Positions 6,862-14,337 of a stretch of DNA of 21,071 nucleotides are shown here, piece by piece. Made by a program: the position numbers and the translations under genes. This stretch comes from UBA6901 sp035256085 (lineage in GTDB: Bacteria > Pseudomonadota > Gammaproteobacteria > Acidiferrobacterales > UBA6901): positions 1 to 21,071 of the forward strand of contig DATEYP010000125.1 of assembly GCA_035256085.1 (NCBI GenBank). Direction: 5' to 3'. Numbering within the stretch: the stretch's first letter is position 1; each line of letters opens with the position of its first letter. The notes under the pieces were generated by a model that made no database searches, was not told the DNA's origin, and saw only the letters and a program-made list of their open reading frames with translations.

Positions 6862-8520
6862 TCATCGCGATGCACGGAGTCGTCGGCCGGTGATTTGGGA
6901 TGACTCGCCTGTATTCGTCGCCTTCAGCTTCTGACCGACGCCCGACCCGAGGGCGGGGCGCGCCACCGCTTCGGCCTCCAGCCTGAAATGCGAAACCAGT
7001 TTCTGCAAATGCTCCGCTTGCACGGCCAGTGACTGGCTGGTGCCAGAGAGCTCCTCGACCTGGGCCGCATTCGACTGGGTCACGCTGTCCATTTGCATGA
7101 TGGCCCGGTTGACCTGCTCGATGCCCGAGGCCTGTTCCTGGCTGGAAGCGCTGATTTCAGAAATAATCTCGGCGGTGCTCTTGACGCTCTCGACAATGCT
7201 GCCAAGCGTTTTGCTCGACGCGCCCACGAGTTGCGTGCCGTCCCGTACCTTGTCCACGCTGTCGCCAATCAGCGTCTTGATTTCCCTGGCGGCGGATGCG
7301 CTGCGCTGGGCCAGATTGCGCACCTCGGCGGCGACCACGGCGAATCCGCGGCCTTGTTCACCGGCGCGCGCGGCCTCGACCGCGGCGTTGAGCGCGAGCA
7401 GGTTGGTCTGAAACGCGATCTCGTCAATGACACCGATAATATCGGCAATTTTAACGCTGCTGGTGTTGATGACTTCCATGGATTTCATGGCCGAGGCGGA
7501 CGTGACCATGCCCTCGCTCGCCGACTCGCTCGCCTTGCGCGACACCATGTCCGCCCGCAGGGCATTGTCGGCGTTCTGCTTGACGGTGCTGGTCATCTCC
7601 TCCATGGACGCGGCGGTCTCTTCGAGCGAGCTGGCCTGTTCTTGCGCGGATGAGGAAAGCTGCTCGGTGGCCGAGCTCAGTTCCTGGGAACCGGCGGCGA
7701 CCGCGTCGGCGCCGTGGCGGATATTGCCGACCAGACGCTGCAGATTGTCGTTCATTTCCCCCAATGCTTTCAGTAATTGTCCGAGCTCATTGTTGGAATG
7801 GGCCTCCACCTTGCCCGTGAGGTCGCCGGAAGCGATGCGCACGGCCAATCCAAGCGCCTGCTGCAACGGTTTGCCGATGGCGCGAATGGTGTGCAGGCCG
7901 GAATACAGCATCACGGCCATGATGCCGGCCAGCACAATGAGAACGACCACGATCAGCCGCACGCCATTCGCGGCATACTGTTCGTAGGTCGTTTTGACGG
8001 CCGCCTCCTGGATTTGCAGCAGCTGGGAGATGGGTTTCAGCAAGCCGGCATGAATCACCGGCCATTCGTCTTCCAGCATCGCGTAAATCCGCTTTTTTTC
8101 ATCCGCACCATAGGCCGCCTCGAGTTTGTTCAGAAACGGGGCCAGGATCACGATCTGCTTGTCGATTTTTCCAATCAGCTCGCGCGCTTCGTCGCTGAGT
8201 TCGTTGTTTTGCGTGCGCGCCTTGTACTCCTTCCATCGTTCCGGGACGTTGACGCGCGCCTCGTTCAACTGGTTGGTATTGCCCACCGCCGGCATTTGAT
8301 CCACGAGGTATCCCGCCATGCGGAAGCGCAAGTCCTTGAGCCTGTCGTCAATCGCGGCGAGCAGTGACGCCGGCACCACCCGGTGTTCGTAGACGGACTC
8401 CAGAGCCTGGGTGCCCTGCCGCACACTGTAGATATCCACGCCGGTCATGGCCGTCAGGGACAGGAACACCAGGCCCATGCTGATGTAGAGCTGCTTTTTA
8501 ATGCTTAAGTCGTTCAACAT
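6862..8520 (-). CDS. Methyl-accepting chemotaxis protein with a four-helix-bundle sensor domain
   Basis: A 552-residue chemoreceptor. TM1 is at about 10-30. An all-helical periplasmic domain of about 155 residues (31-186) fits the four-helix-bundle MCP sensor family. TM2 is at 187-208 and HAMP at about 210-262. The signalling hairpin has its tip near 366-394 (QTNLLALNAAVEAARAGEQG). The C-terminus, ending GRRLRASR, has no CheR-binding pentapeptide, unlike the next gene downstream, so its methylation may rely on the neighbour's tether. AGAGG lies six bases before the start. A 12-bp inverted repeat, GGGGACATCCCC at 8537-8548, precedes the ribosome binding site. It sits 79 bp after an exported rhodanese, which might feed it a signal (inference). 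Ligand unknown. Confidence 0.95.
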   Translation of the reverse strand: MLNDLSIKKQLYISMGLVFLSLTAMTGVDIYSVRQGTQALESVYEHRVVPASLLAAIDDRLKDLRFRMAGYLVDQMPAVGNTNQLNEARVNVPERWKEYKARTQNNELSDEARELIGKIDKQIVILAPFLNKLEAAYGADEKKRIYAMLEDEWPVIHAGLLKPISQLLQIQEAAVKTTYEQYAANGVRLIVVVLIVLAGIMAVMLYSGLHTIRAIGKPLQQALGLAVRIASGDLTGKVEAHSNNELGQLLKALGEMNDNLQRLVGNIRHGADAVAAGSQELSSATEQLSSSAQEQASSLEETAASMEEMTSTVKQNADNALRADMVSRKASESASEGMVTSASAMKSMEVINTSSVKIADIIGVIDEIAFQTNLLALNAAVEAARAGEQGRGFAVVAAEVRNLAQRSASAAREIKTLIGDSVDKVRDGTQLVGASSKTLGSIVESVKSTAEIISEISASSQEQASGIEQVNRAIMQMDSVTQSNAAQVEELSGTSQSLAVQAEHLQKLVSHFRLEAEAVARPALGSGVGQKLKATNTGESSQITGRRLRASR

Positions 8521-8599
8521 AGATAACCTCTCTCGGGGACATCCCCACGCTGTGAAAATAATAAGTCTGAGCCAGGTGGGGCACGGCCTGCCTCCTGGC

Positions 8600-9067
8600 T
8601 TACTCTACGGGGAAGCCCTTGGCCTTCCACTCCGGGATACCGCCACGCAACCAATGGATCTTCTTGTAACCGGCCCTGACCGCCAGCACGCTGGATTTGT
8701 AACTCTTCCAGCACTCGCCCGCGTTGCAGTAGAAGATCACCGGCGTGTTCTTGTCCGCGGGCAACTTCGAAAGATCGAAGCTGTCCTGGCTCGCATCGAA
8801 GTTCACGGACTTGGCGCTCTTCTCCTTGTAGGGAACATTCACGGCGCCCTTGATGTGTTGCTCGACATATTCATTGGCGACGCGTGTGTCGACGATCAAC
8901 ACCCCGCCCTCCATCATGGCCTTGGCCTTTTCGGCCGTAACCACCGTGACCCCGGGAAGGGATTCGGGAGTCAGCGCCGCCGCCAAGGCCGGGACGGGAA
9001 GCGCAATAACAATAAGCCCGGCCAGGGTGTAGAGAGACTTTCTGAATTCAGCAATAACGTGTGACAT
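8600..9067 (-). CDS. Exported rhodanese-like protein embedded in the chemotaxis run
   Basis: A 155-residue protein with a signal peptide: a basic start, hydrophobic residues 14-28, and a likely cleavage near PALAA (about 26-30). One rhodanese domain follows: VLIVDTR (56-62), HIKGAVNVPY (71-80), then the active-site region FYCNAGECWKS with C114 and C119, and the closing WLRGGIPEWKAKGFPV. Rhodanese domains carry or transfer sulfane sulfur through a Cys persulfide. Here the cysteines are probably periplasmic. The pair C-x4-C followed by W differs from the simple C-x-x-G-x-R loop, so redox or thiol-sensor roles are possible. The start at 9067 is supported by GGAGG eight bases upstream; a longer frame to 9130 would destroy the signal peptide. 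Placement between cheW and two receptors, on the same strand, suggests co-expression. Confidence 0.92.
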   Translation of the reverse strand: MSHVIAEFRKSLYTLAGLIVIALPVPALAAALTPESLPGVTVVTAEKAKAMMEGGVLIVDTRVANEYVEQHIKGAVNVPYKEKSAKSVNFDASQDSFDLSKLPADKNTPVIFYCNAGECWKSYKSSVLAVRAGYKKIHWLRGGIPEWKAKGFPVE

Positions 9068-9231
9068 GACTGATACCTCCAAAATAGATCGAGCTTCCAA
9101 AACCCTCGTAACCCTGCCGCGCAATGCCAAACTCCACAGAATGGTTGGGCGCGCAGGCTTGCTTTGCGAAAAATGTTGCGTCGGCCAAACGCTTCGTGCT
9201 CAAGCGCGCACTTTTACACAGCGTGTACCCA
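9068..9231. other. 164-bp intergenic spacer between cheW and the rhodanese gene
   Basis: This gap is wider than most within the run. It holds the GGAGG ribosome binding site of the rhodanese gene near 9075. No clear promoter or terminator was recognised. A loose inverted match (GCGCGC with AGGCTTG near 9150, and CTCAAGCGCGC near 9201) is imperfect and could be chance. An 88-codon frame on the minus strand crosses it but looks like no known protein. Confidence 0.4.
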
Positions 9232-9753
9232 TCACACAGCCCGCCGTTGATCGGGCTCGCCTGCGGGTGGCGACGCCGAGGCCAGGTCTTCGGGTGCGAC
9301 CAGTTGATCGACATTCAGCAGCACCATCAGTCGATCGTCGATCTGTGCGAGACCTTCGATGAACCGGCGATTCGCGTGCCCTTCGAATTCCGGCAGCGCC
9401 CGTCTCTGACCGTGGTCGACGCTGATCACGTCGCTCACGGTGTCGACCAGAATGCCGGCCAAACGGTTTCCCACATTGACAACGATGATGACCGTGGGGC
9501 TGTCGCGCTCCAATGCGTCAAGCCCGAATCGCAGGCGCAGGTCAATGACCGGGACAATCGCTCCGCGCAGGTTGAGCATTCCCCGAATGTACGGCGGACT
9601 GCTGGGCAACGGAGTCACCTTGGTCCATTCGCGAATCTCCTGGACCTTGCTGATCGCAATCCCATAGTCCTGATCGCCCAAACGAAATGTCAGGCACAGG
9701 TTATCGGTATCGGTTTGTGCCAGGTAGGAATCGACCGCTGAGGCTGTTTCCAT
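9232..9753 (-). CDS. cheW: CheW, receptor-kinase coupling protein
   Basis: A 173-residue CheW that links receptors to CheA in the signalling array. The single CheW domain (about 15-150) contains FRLGDQDYGIAISKVQEI, PPYIRGMLNLRG and PVIDLR, the usual core blocks. The start at 9753 is chosen because AAGGAG lies a few bases upstream and because it falls 11 bases after the cheA stop; the frame stays open further upstream only by running into cheA. The C-terminal tail is rich in Ala, Pro and Glu and looks unstructured. Confidence 0.95.
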   Translation of the reverse strand: METASAVDSYLAQTDTDNLCLTFRLGDQDYGIAISKVQEIREWTKVTPLPSSPPYIRGMLNLRGAIVPVIDLRLRFGLDALERDSPTVIIVVNVGNRLAGILVDTVSDVISVDHGQRRALPEFEGHANRRFIEGLAQIDDRLMVLLNVDQLVAPEDLASASPPAGEPDQRRAV

Positions 9754-9764
9754 TTCTTTCTCCT

Positions 9765-11819
9765 TTAATGCAGGGCGCGGACTGGCGCTGACGGCTGGGA
9801 TGACGGCCAGCTGACCGCCGCTGGTTGAGTTGAATTCAGGTTGAGTGCCGGTGCCGCGACGGCGCACACCAGCCCCCCGATATCGAGAATGAGGGCTACC
9901 GTGCCGTCTCCGAGTATGGTCGCGGCCGAGATGCCGTCCACGCGGCGATAATGCGATTCGAGACTCTTGATCACGATCTGTTGTTGACCCAGCAGATCGT
10001 CCACCAGAAGCCCGGCGCGACGGCCGTTGGCTTCCACCACGACCACGATCCCGGCGTTGCTGTCGTCGACACCGGGCACGCCGCCGAACACGCGGCGTAA
10101 CCGGATGAGTGGCACGTATTCATGACGAAACTGAAATATCTCTTCGCCACCGGGCAGACAGCGGATTTGATCCTGTGCCAGCGCCATGGACTCCGTGATG
10201 CTGGTGATCGGCAAGATATAAGTCTGCGCCCCGACCTGTACACCCAGACCGTCGAGGATCGCCAGTGTCAGCGGCAAACGTATTGTGAAGTGGGTGCCGT
10301 GCCCCGCTTGCGAGCGCACATCGATATTGCCACCGAGGGAATGGATGTTGCTGCGCACCACATCCAGCCCGACCCCGCGACCGGACAGATCGCTCACGCT
10401 GTCGGCGGTGGTAAACCCAGGGAGAAAGACGAGCTCGGCGATTTGTTCCGCGGACAGCTTTGCATTGTTCGGAACCAATCCACGCTCCACCGCACGCTGT
10501 AATATCTTGTCCTGATCGAGCCCGCGTCCGTCATCCTCGATCTCGACGATGACGTGGCCGCCGCGCTGACTGGCGTCGATTCGAATGCAGGCGGTCTCGG
10601 GTTTGCCGGCGGCGTGCCGTACCTGCGGCGTTTCGATACCATGATCCAGGCTATTGCGAACCATGTGCAAAAGCGGATCGCTGATGCGTTCTATCACGGT
10701 CTTATCCAGTTCCGTGGCTTCCCCGCTGATCTTAAGCTCCACCTGTTTGCCGAGCTGCTGGCTGATATCGCGCACCAGACGCGGTAGCCGGTTAAAAACA
10801 AATCCAATGGGCAGCATGCGGATGCGCATGACATTTTCCTGCAATTCCCGCAAATTTCGCTCTAGCTGAGCCAGACCGGCGCTCAGCCGCGGCAAACTGT
10901 CGGGCCCGATCTGCGCGACGGTCTGATTTAATATAGTCTGGGTGATAACCAGTTCCCCGACGATATCGACCAGCGTATCCATTTTGCTGGTGCTGACCCG
11001 GATCGACGTGCCGCGTGACTTGGCTTGATCGTCTTCGGCGCCGCGTGGCGCCGCATTGGCTATCTCGGGGAGGGGCTGCCGATCCAGGATCGGATCCACT
11101 TCAAGTTCACACTCTCCCGTGACCCAGGAGAATACTTCGGTAATGGCCTCACGCGTTACATTGCCGGACAACTCCAGCTTCCAGCCGAGATAACAGGTTT
11201 CCGGATCCAGATCGGCCCACGGCGGCAGGCGCGCCAGATCGGTCTCGATGCGGAGTTCACCCAGGGTTGAAAGCTCACGCAACACCCGTAATGGGTCATT
11301 GCCGCTGAAGAACAGGTCCGGCTTGGGTATGAAACGAATTTTCCACGCGCGCGGCCCGCCGGTGCCGGCTACGGCGACGCCGCTGCCGGCAGCACGCAGC
11401 GGTGTAAGGTGCAAAGTCTCGAGCTCGGCGTTGACTTCCTCGATAGCGGCCGCATTGACCGGCTTGCCGCTGCGGGCGTTGACCAACAGAATTCGAAGAC
11501 AGTCCACGGAACGCAGCAGCAAGCCGGCCGTGTGCCGATCGACCCGGCGGCTTCCGGTACGCACGTCATCCAGGAGGGTCTCCAGCAGATGGGAAAAATC
11601 CGCAACCCAGCCGAAGCCGAAGGTGCTGGCGCCGCCCTTGATCGAATGTACCACGCGAAATATCGTATTCAGTACCTCGGGATCGGTGGCCACCGCCCCG
11701 CGCGGCAGGTTCGCGGACAATCCCTGCTCTATTTGCAGCAACGCCGACTCCATGCTGACAAGCCCTTCCTGACTCTCGTCAAAGAAGGTTTGGTGAAATT
11801 GGCGGATATCAATGGCCAT
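9765..11819 (-). CDS. cheA: CheA, chemotaxis histidine kinase
   Basis: A 684-residue CheA. Domains in order: an N-terminal HPt domain with phosphoacceptor His58 in VVHSIKGGAS; a second domain at about 157-245 (WKIRFIPKPDLFFSGNDPL to FSWVTGECELEV) in the P2-like position; the dimerisation domain at about 272-330; the ATPase domain with N-box VRNSLDHGIE (about 387-396), DDGRGLD (429-435) and GRGVGLD (480-486); and a C-terminal CheW-like domain (about 520-650). It autophosphorylates and passes phosphate to CheY and CheB. The ATG at 11819 is chosen: it lies four bases after the cheY stop. A TTG at 11831 in the same frame would overlap cheY. The cheW gene follows after 11 bases. Confidence 0.96.
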   Translation of the reverse strand: MAIDIRQFHQTFFDESQEGLVSMESALLQIEQGLSANLPRGAVATDPEVLNTIFRVVHSIKGGASTFGFGWVADFSHLLETLLDDVRTGSRRVDRHTAGLLLRSVDCLRILLVNARSGKPVNAAAIEEVNAELETLHLTPLRAAGSGVAVAGTGGPRAWKIRFIPKPDLFFSGNDPLRVLRELSTLGELRIETDLARLPPWADLDPETCYLGWKLELSGNVTREAITEVFSWVTGECELEVDPILDRQPLPEIANAAPRGAEDDQAKSRGTSIRVSTSKMDTLVDIVGELVITQTILNQTVAQIGPDSLPRLSAGLAQLERNLRELQENVMRIRMLPIGFVFNRLPRLVRDISQQLGKQVELKISGEATELDKTVIERISDPLLHMVRNSLDHGIETPQVRHAAGKPETACIRIDASQRGGHVIVEIEDDGRGLDQDKILQRAVERGLVPNNAKLSAEQIAELVFLPGFTTADSVSDLSGRGVGLDVVRSNIHSLGGNIDVRSQAGHGTHFTIRLPLTLAILDGLGVQVGAQTYILPITSITESMALAQDQIRCLPGGEEIFQFRHEYVPLIRLRRVFGGVPGVDDSNAGIVVVVEANGRRAGLLVDDLLGQQQIVIKSLESHYRRVDGISAATILGDGTVALILDIGGLVCAVAAPALNLNSTQPAAVSWPSSQPSAPVRALH

Positions 11820-11823
11820 CGGC

Positions 11824-12186
11824 TTATCCAAGAACCTTTCTCACTACGTTCAATAGCTGTTCAGGGTTAAAGGGCTTGACGATCCACCCGGTCGCGCCGG
11901 CGCTCTTCCCCTCCTGCCGTTTCGCGTCCTGGGACTCCGTTGTGAGCAGCAGGATCGGAATAAATTTGTATTCGGGCAGAGCACGCAAGGACTTCACCAG
12001 CGTGATGCCGTCCATGTTGGGCATGTTCACGTCCGCGATTACCATGTCGAGTTTCCTGCCCTGGGCAAGCGCCAACGCCTCCTGCCCGTCACTGGCCTGA
12101 ACCACTTCGTGCCCGACGCTGTGCAGGGTGAAGCTGACCATCTGGCGCATTGTGGCTGTGTCATCCACGGTCATGATCGTTGCCAT
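11824..12186 (-). CDS. cheY: CheY, single-domain chemotaxis response regulator
   Basis: A 120-residue receiver domain alone. Acidic pocket D8-D9, phosphoacceptor D52 (VIADVNMP), the Thr switch within LLLTTES near 81-82, and the conserved Lys in VKPF near the C-terminus are all present. CheA phosphorylates such proteins, and the phosphorylated form acts on a motor or another target. The GGAGG ribosome binding site lies eight bases upstream. The gene sits 14 bases after the receptor-like gene with a CheZ-like motif and 4 bases before cheA. Whether it binds a flagellar switch or another effector cannot be told from the sequence. Confidence 0.96.
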   Translation of the reverse strand: MATIMTVDDTATMRQMVSFTLHSVGHEVVQASDGQEALALAQGRKLDMVIADVNMPNMDGITLVKSLRALPEYKFIPILLLTTESQDAKRQEGKSAGATGWIVKPFNPEQLLNVVRKVLG

Positions 12187-12200
12187 TTTTCGTACCTCCG

Positions 12201-13565
12201 TCAGAACAGTTCGACCGCTGGCCCGGTGCCCTTCTTGCGTGGCGCCTGCGGGTGGGAATCTTGGTGCGCTTCGGCGGCATCCGTAACCGGCTGCGAGACG
12301 GCGTGCAATCGCGCCAGCCAGCGATCATCGCCAGGCAGGCGCTTGAGCAGGCTCTTGTCGAAGGCGAGTGTCTCCTGCATTAACTGAAACAGCATGTTGC
12401 GCAGTTCATCCATCGGTTCGAGCATGCCGTTGAGTTTCTGGCTCGTGATATCGTGGAACTGGAGCGAGATCACCACGTTTTGCACATCCTGGGCGATCTC
12501 CTTGCTGATCGCGTTGATGCTGCTGACGGTATCGGCCACTTCGCGGTTTTTTCCTTCCAGCGACTGTGTCAGTTGCAGCACTTCATTCTTGATCCCGGTG
12601 GCGTGATCCACGTCGGCAGCGGACAGGGTACGCATGTCGCCGTAGGTCTTGTTCAGCCCGGTACGCACGCCTTCCAGGTGCGAGCGAATGCTGTCGCTGA
12701 ATTCATGCGAGCGTTTGCTGAGACGGCGGACCTCTTTCGCCACCACGGAAAAGCCGCGGCCTTGCTCACCGACGCGCGCGGCTTCGATATCGGCGTTGAG
12801 CGCCAGCAGGCTGGTCTGGTCGGCGAGTTTGTCCACGTCCAGCAGAAAGCCGTCGATGGCCTGAGCGCGCTTTTGCACGGCATCCAGTTCGCGCACCATG
12901 CGTACCGACAGATCCGCCACGCGCACCACTTCATCGGCCATTTTGGTCAAACGTTCGTCCGAGACGCGAATAAAATCCTTGAGTGACTGGGGCACGCCTT
13001 CCGTCATGGCGCCCTGGGTGCCTTCCAGCAACTCCATGGCCTGACGCGCCTGCACCGTGGCCTTGTTGATGATCGCCTGAAAACTGTTGGCGATGGTGGT
13101 GGCGGCATGCTCGGTCTGCTGGGTGACGGTATGAATTTGTTTGCGCATGGAGAGCGCGGCATCGCTGTATTGTTGCGACACATTCACCCAGTGCAGCAAG
13201 AGTTCCTCCAGCCGGCGCTTCTGGTGCTCGCTGGCCATGGACTGCACCATCTCGTCTACCTGCGGCAGGATCTCGGCCGACGTGGCAAGCGGCATGAGGG
13301 CCTCTATTTCCTGCTGCACAATGTCGGCCTGTTGCACATCTTGTTCCTCCACCAGCACGGCGGACTTCGCAAACTTTTTCCGGCCCAGCGCGAGCAGCGC
13401 GATGATGCACAACCCAAACAAGCCGCCGCTGCCGAAGGCCGTCCAGAACGGTGCAAAAATCGCGACCCAGATCCACGCGCACACGAGCCCCAGCACCGGG
13501 GGCAGCCACCAGGGACTCCGGAAAGCGTCGAGATGCAGCAAGCGCAAGGAGGATAGCGTGTTCAC
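12201..13565 (-). CDS. Membrane-anchored chemoreceptor-like protein with a CheZ-like C-terminal motif
   Basis: A 454-residue protein. Two close transmembrane helices (about 19-42 and 47-61) leave almost no periplasmic part, so it is anchored but has no external sensor domain and no evident HAMP. A long helical region follows, with an altered receptor hairpin tip at 249-270: TSLLALNADIEAARVGEQGRG, where usual receptors have TN and NAAV/NAAI. The final part holds LQFHDITSQKL: D372 and Q376 in the D-x3-Q spacing of the CheZ phosphatase pair (D143 and Q147 in E. coli), within a helix otherwise similar to E. coli DFQDLTGQVI. A Pro- and Lys-containing linker ends in GPAVELF, a hydrophobic tail. The GTG start overlaps the STAS gene stop as GTGA; an upstream ATG would overlap that gene far more. 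The role as phosphatase or scaffold is inference. Confidence 0.85.
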   Translation of the reverse strand: MNTLSSLRLLHLDAFRSPWWLPPVLGLVCAWIWVAIFAPFWTAFGSGGLFGLCIIALLALGRKKFAKSAVLVEEQDVQQADIVQQEIEALMPLATSAEILPQVDEMVQSMASEHQKRRLEELLLHWVNVSQQYSDAALSMRKQIHTVTQQTEHAATTIANSFQAIINKATVQARQAMELLEGTQGAMTEGVPQSLKDFIRVSDERLTKMADEVVRVADLSVRMVRELDAVQKRAQAIDGFLLDVDKLADQTSLLALNADIEAARVGEQGRGFSVVAKEVRRLSKRSHEFSDSIRSHLEGVRTGLNKTYGDMRTLSAADVDHATGIKNEVLQLTQSLEGKNREVADTVSSINAISKEIAQDVQNVVISLQFHDITSQKLNGMLEPMDELRNMLFQLMQETLAFDKSLLKRLPGDDRWLARLHAVSQPVTDAAEAHQDSHPQAPRKKGTGPAVELF

Positions 13566-13882
13566 GCCGCAACCCCGACGAGGTGCTCGAGCCCCAGCAA
13601 ATGGCCGGCCTGTTGCATCGCTGGACTCACCGCATGCCAGCGCATGGGCACACCCAGTTCCTGCAGCTGACGGCAAAAACCGGCCAGCACCTGCATGGCG
13701 GCGGTATCGACCTGCTCCACCTGTCCGGCGTCCAGGACCAGACCGTCCAGAACCAGACTGTTCGGCTGCGCCAATACCTGCCCAAGCTGGGCATGCAGCG
13801 CGCGCGCCTGGGCAACACTCAGCAGAGTGTCGAAGAACAGATGTATTTTTCCGTTCTGCTGGAATATCCGTACCGGTTCCAT
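13562..13882 (-). CDS. STAS-domain protein (anti-anti-sigma / MlaB-like)
   Basis: A 106-residue single STAS domain. LVLDAGQVEQVDTAAMQVLAGF matches the conserved strand-loop-helix of anti-sigma-factor antagonists and MlaB-type proteins; the loop has DT where classical members carry a phosphorylated Ser, so Thr could be the switch residue. The C-terminal MQQAGHLLGLEHLV fits the last helix. Such proteins act as small protein-protein switches. It is the first gene after the predicted sigma-54 promoter, has an AGGAT-type ribosome binding site, and its stop overlaps the GTG start of the receptor-like gene, so the two are likely made in fixed ratio and may interact. Confidence 0.87.
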   Translation of the reverse strand: MEPVRIFQQNGKIHLFFDTLLSVAQARALHAQLGQVLAQPNSLVLDGLVLDAGQVEQVDTAAMQVLAGFCRQLQELGVPMRWHAVSPAMQQAGHLLGLEHLVGVAA

Positions 13883-13999
13883 CGCATCATCCTAAATTTG
13901 CAGGTACAGGCCCCGACGGGTCCGACGCGGCTGGCCTACAAGCAACTGCTTAGCCAGGTAACGTCACTGCCGTCTCGACGGGAGACTGCCTCAGAATGT

Positions 14000-14015
14000 T
14001 GCAATAGCTATGCCA
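14000..14015 (-). promoter_or_regulatory. Predicted sigma-54 (RpoN) promoter of the chemosensory run
   Basis: On the minus strand the sequence reads TGGCATAGCTATTGCA, which matches every fixed position of the consensus TGGCAYRNNNNTTGCW. The expected start of transcription is near 13989, giving a leader of about 107 bases before the STAS start codon. A full match like this is expected by chance only about 0.02 times in both strands of a window this size. The activator and its binding site were not identified. Confidence 0.75.
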
Positions 14016-14190
14016 ATAACAGCAGCAGTTGCGAAATAAACCCAGGTAAATGGCCAATTTACGGCCGAAGCATGGGCAATTCTGGCGAGGGGAAACTGGG
14101 GATCGGTAAGGGCAGGCCGCGCCTGGCTGGAGACTCGCGAGCAGCGTGAGTATCCCGATGCAGGGTAATGAACTTTATAATACGGCTGTT

Positions 14191-14312
14191 AGCCGCAGAT
14201 AAACGCGGATATTCAATGTGCTGCCTGTATTCGCGAGCACGCCAACAGGGTGAACGGCCTCGGTGCATCCAAGGCATGAATCATTTTCGCAGATCTGCGT
14301 TCATCTGCGGCT
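14191..14312. repeat. Second copy of the MITE-like inverted-repeat element
   Basis: The left end AGCCGCAGAT followed by AAACGCGGATATTCAATG and the right end ATCTGCGTTCATCTGCGGCT (14293-14312) match the element at 2323-2454. The left arm lacks the ten bases GAACGCAGAT, so only the outer part of the arms still pairs. The interior shares TATTCGC, GGTGAA and CTCGG blocks with the first copy. Confidence 0.85.
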
Positions 14313-14337
14313 GACTGCTATTTCCAGCGGGATGACT

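Larger units (their letters stand above)
13883..14337. other. 455-bp intergenic region upstream of the chemosensory run
   Basis: No gene is supported. The region holds the sigma-54 promoter at 14000-14015, then about 175 bases in which an activator site would be expected, and then the repeat element 14191-14312. A short palindrome, CTCGCGAG, occurs near 14135. Frames crossing the region have no recognisable protein features. Confidence 0.7.

Noticed and set aside
8537..8548. GGGGACATCCCC inverted repeat before the receptor gene, as an operator
   Set aside because: A 5-bp stem with a 2-base centre is too short to claim as a regulatory site without a conserved second copy.
9048..9314. An 88-codon minus-strand frame in the gap between cheW and the rhodanese gene
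   Set aside because: It overlaps the cheW end and rhodanese start in another frame, has no good ribosome binding site and no recognised family. An attC-like or degraded repeat was considered because of a loose inverted match, but the pairing is too poor to claim.
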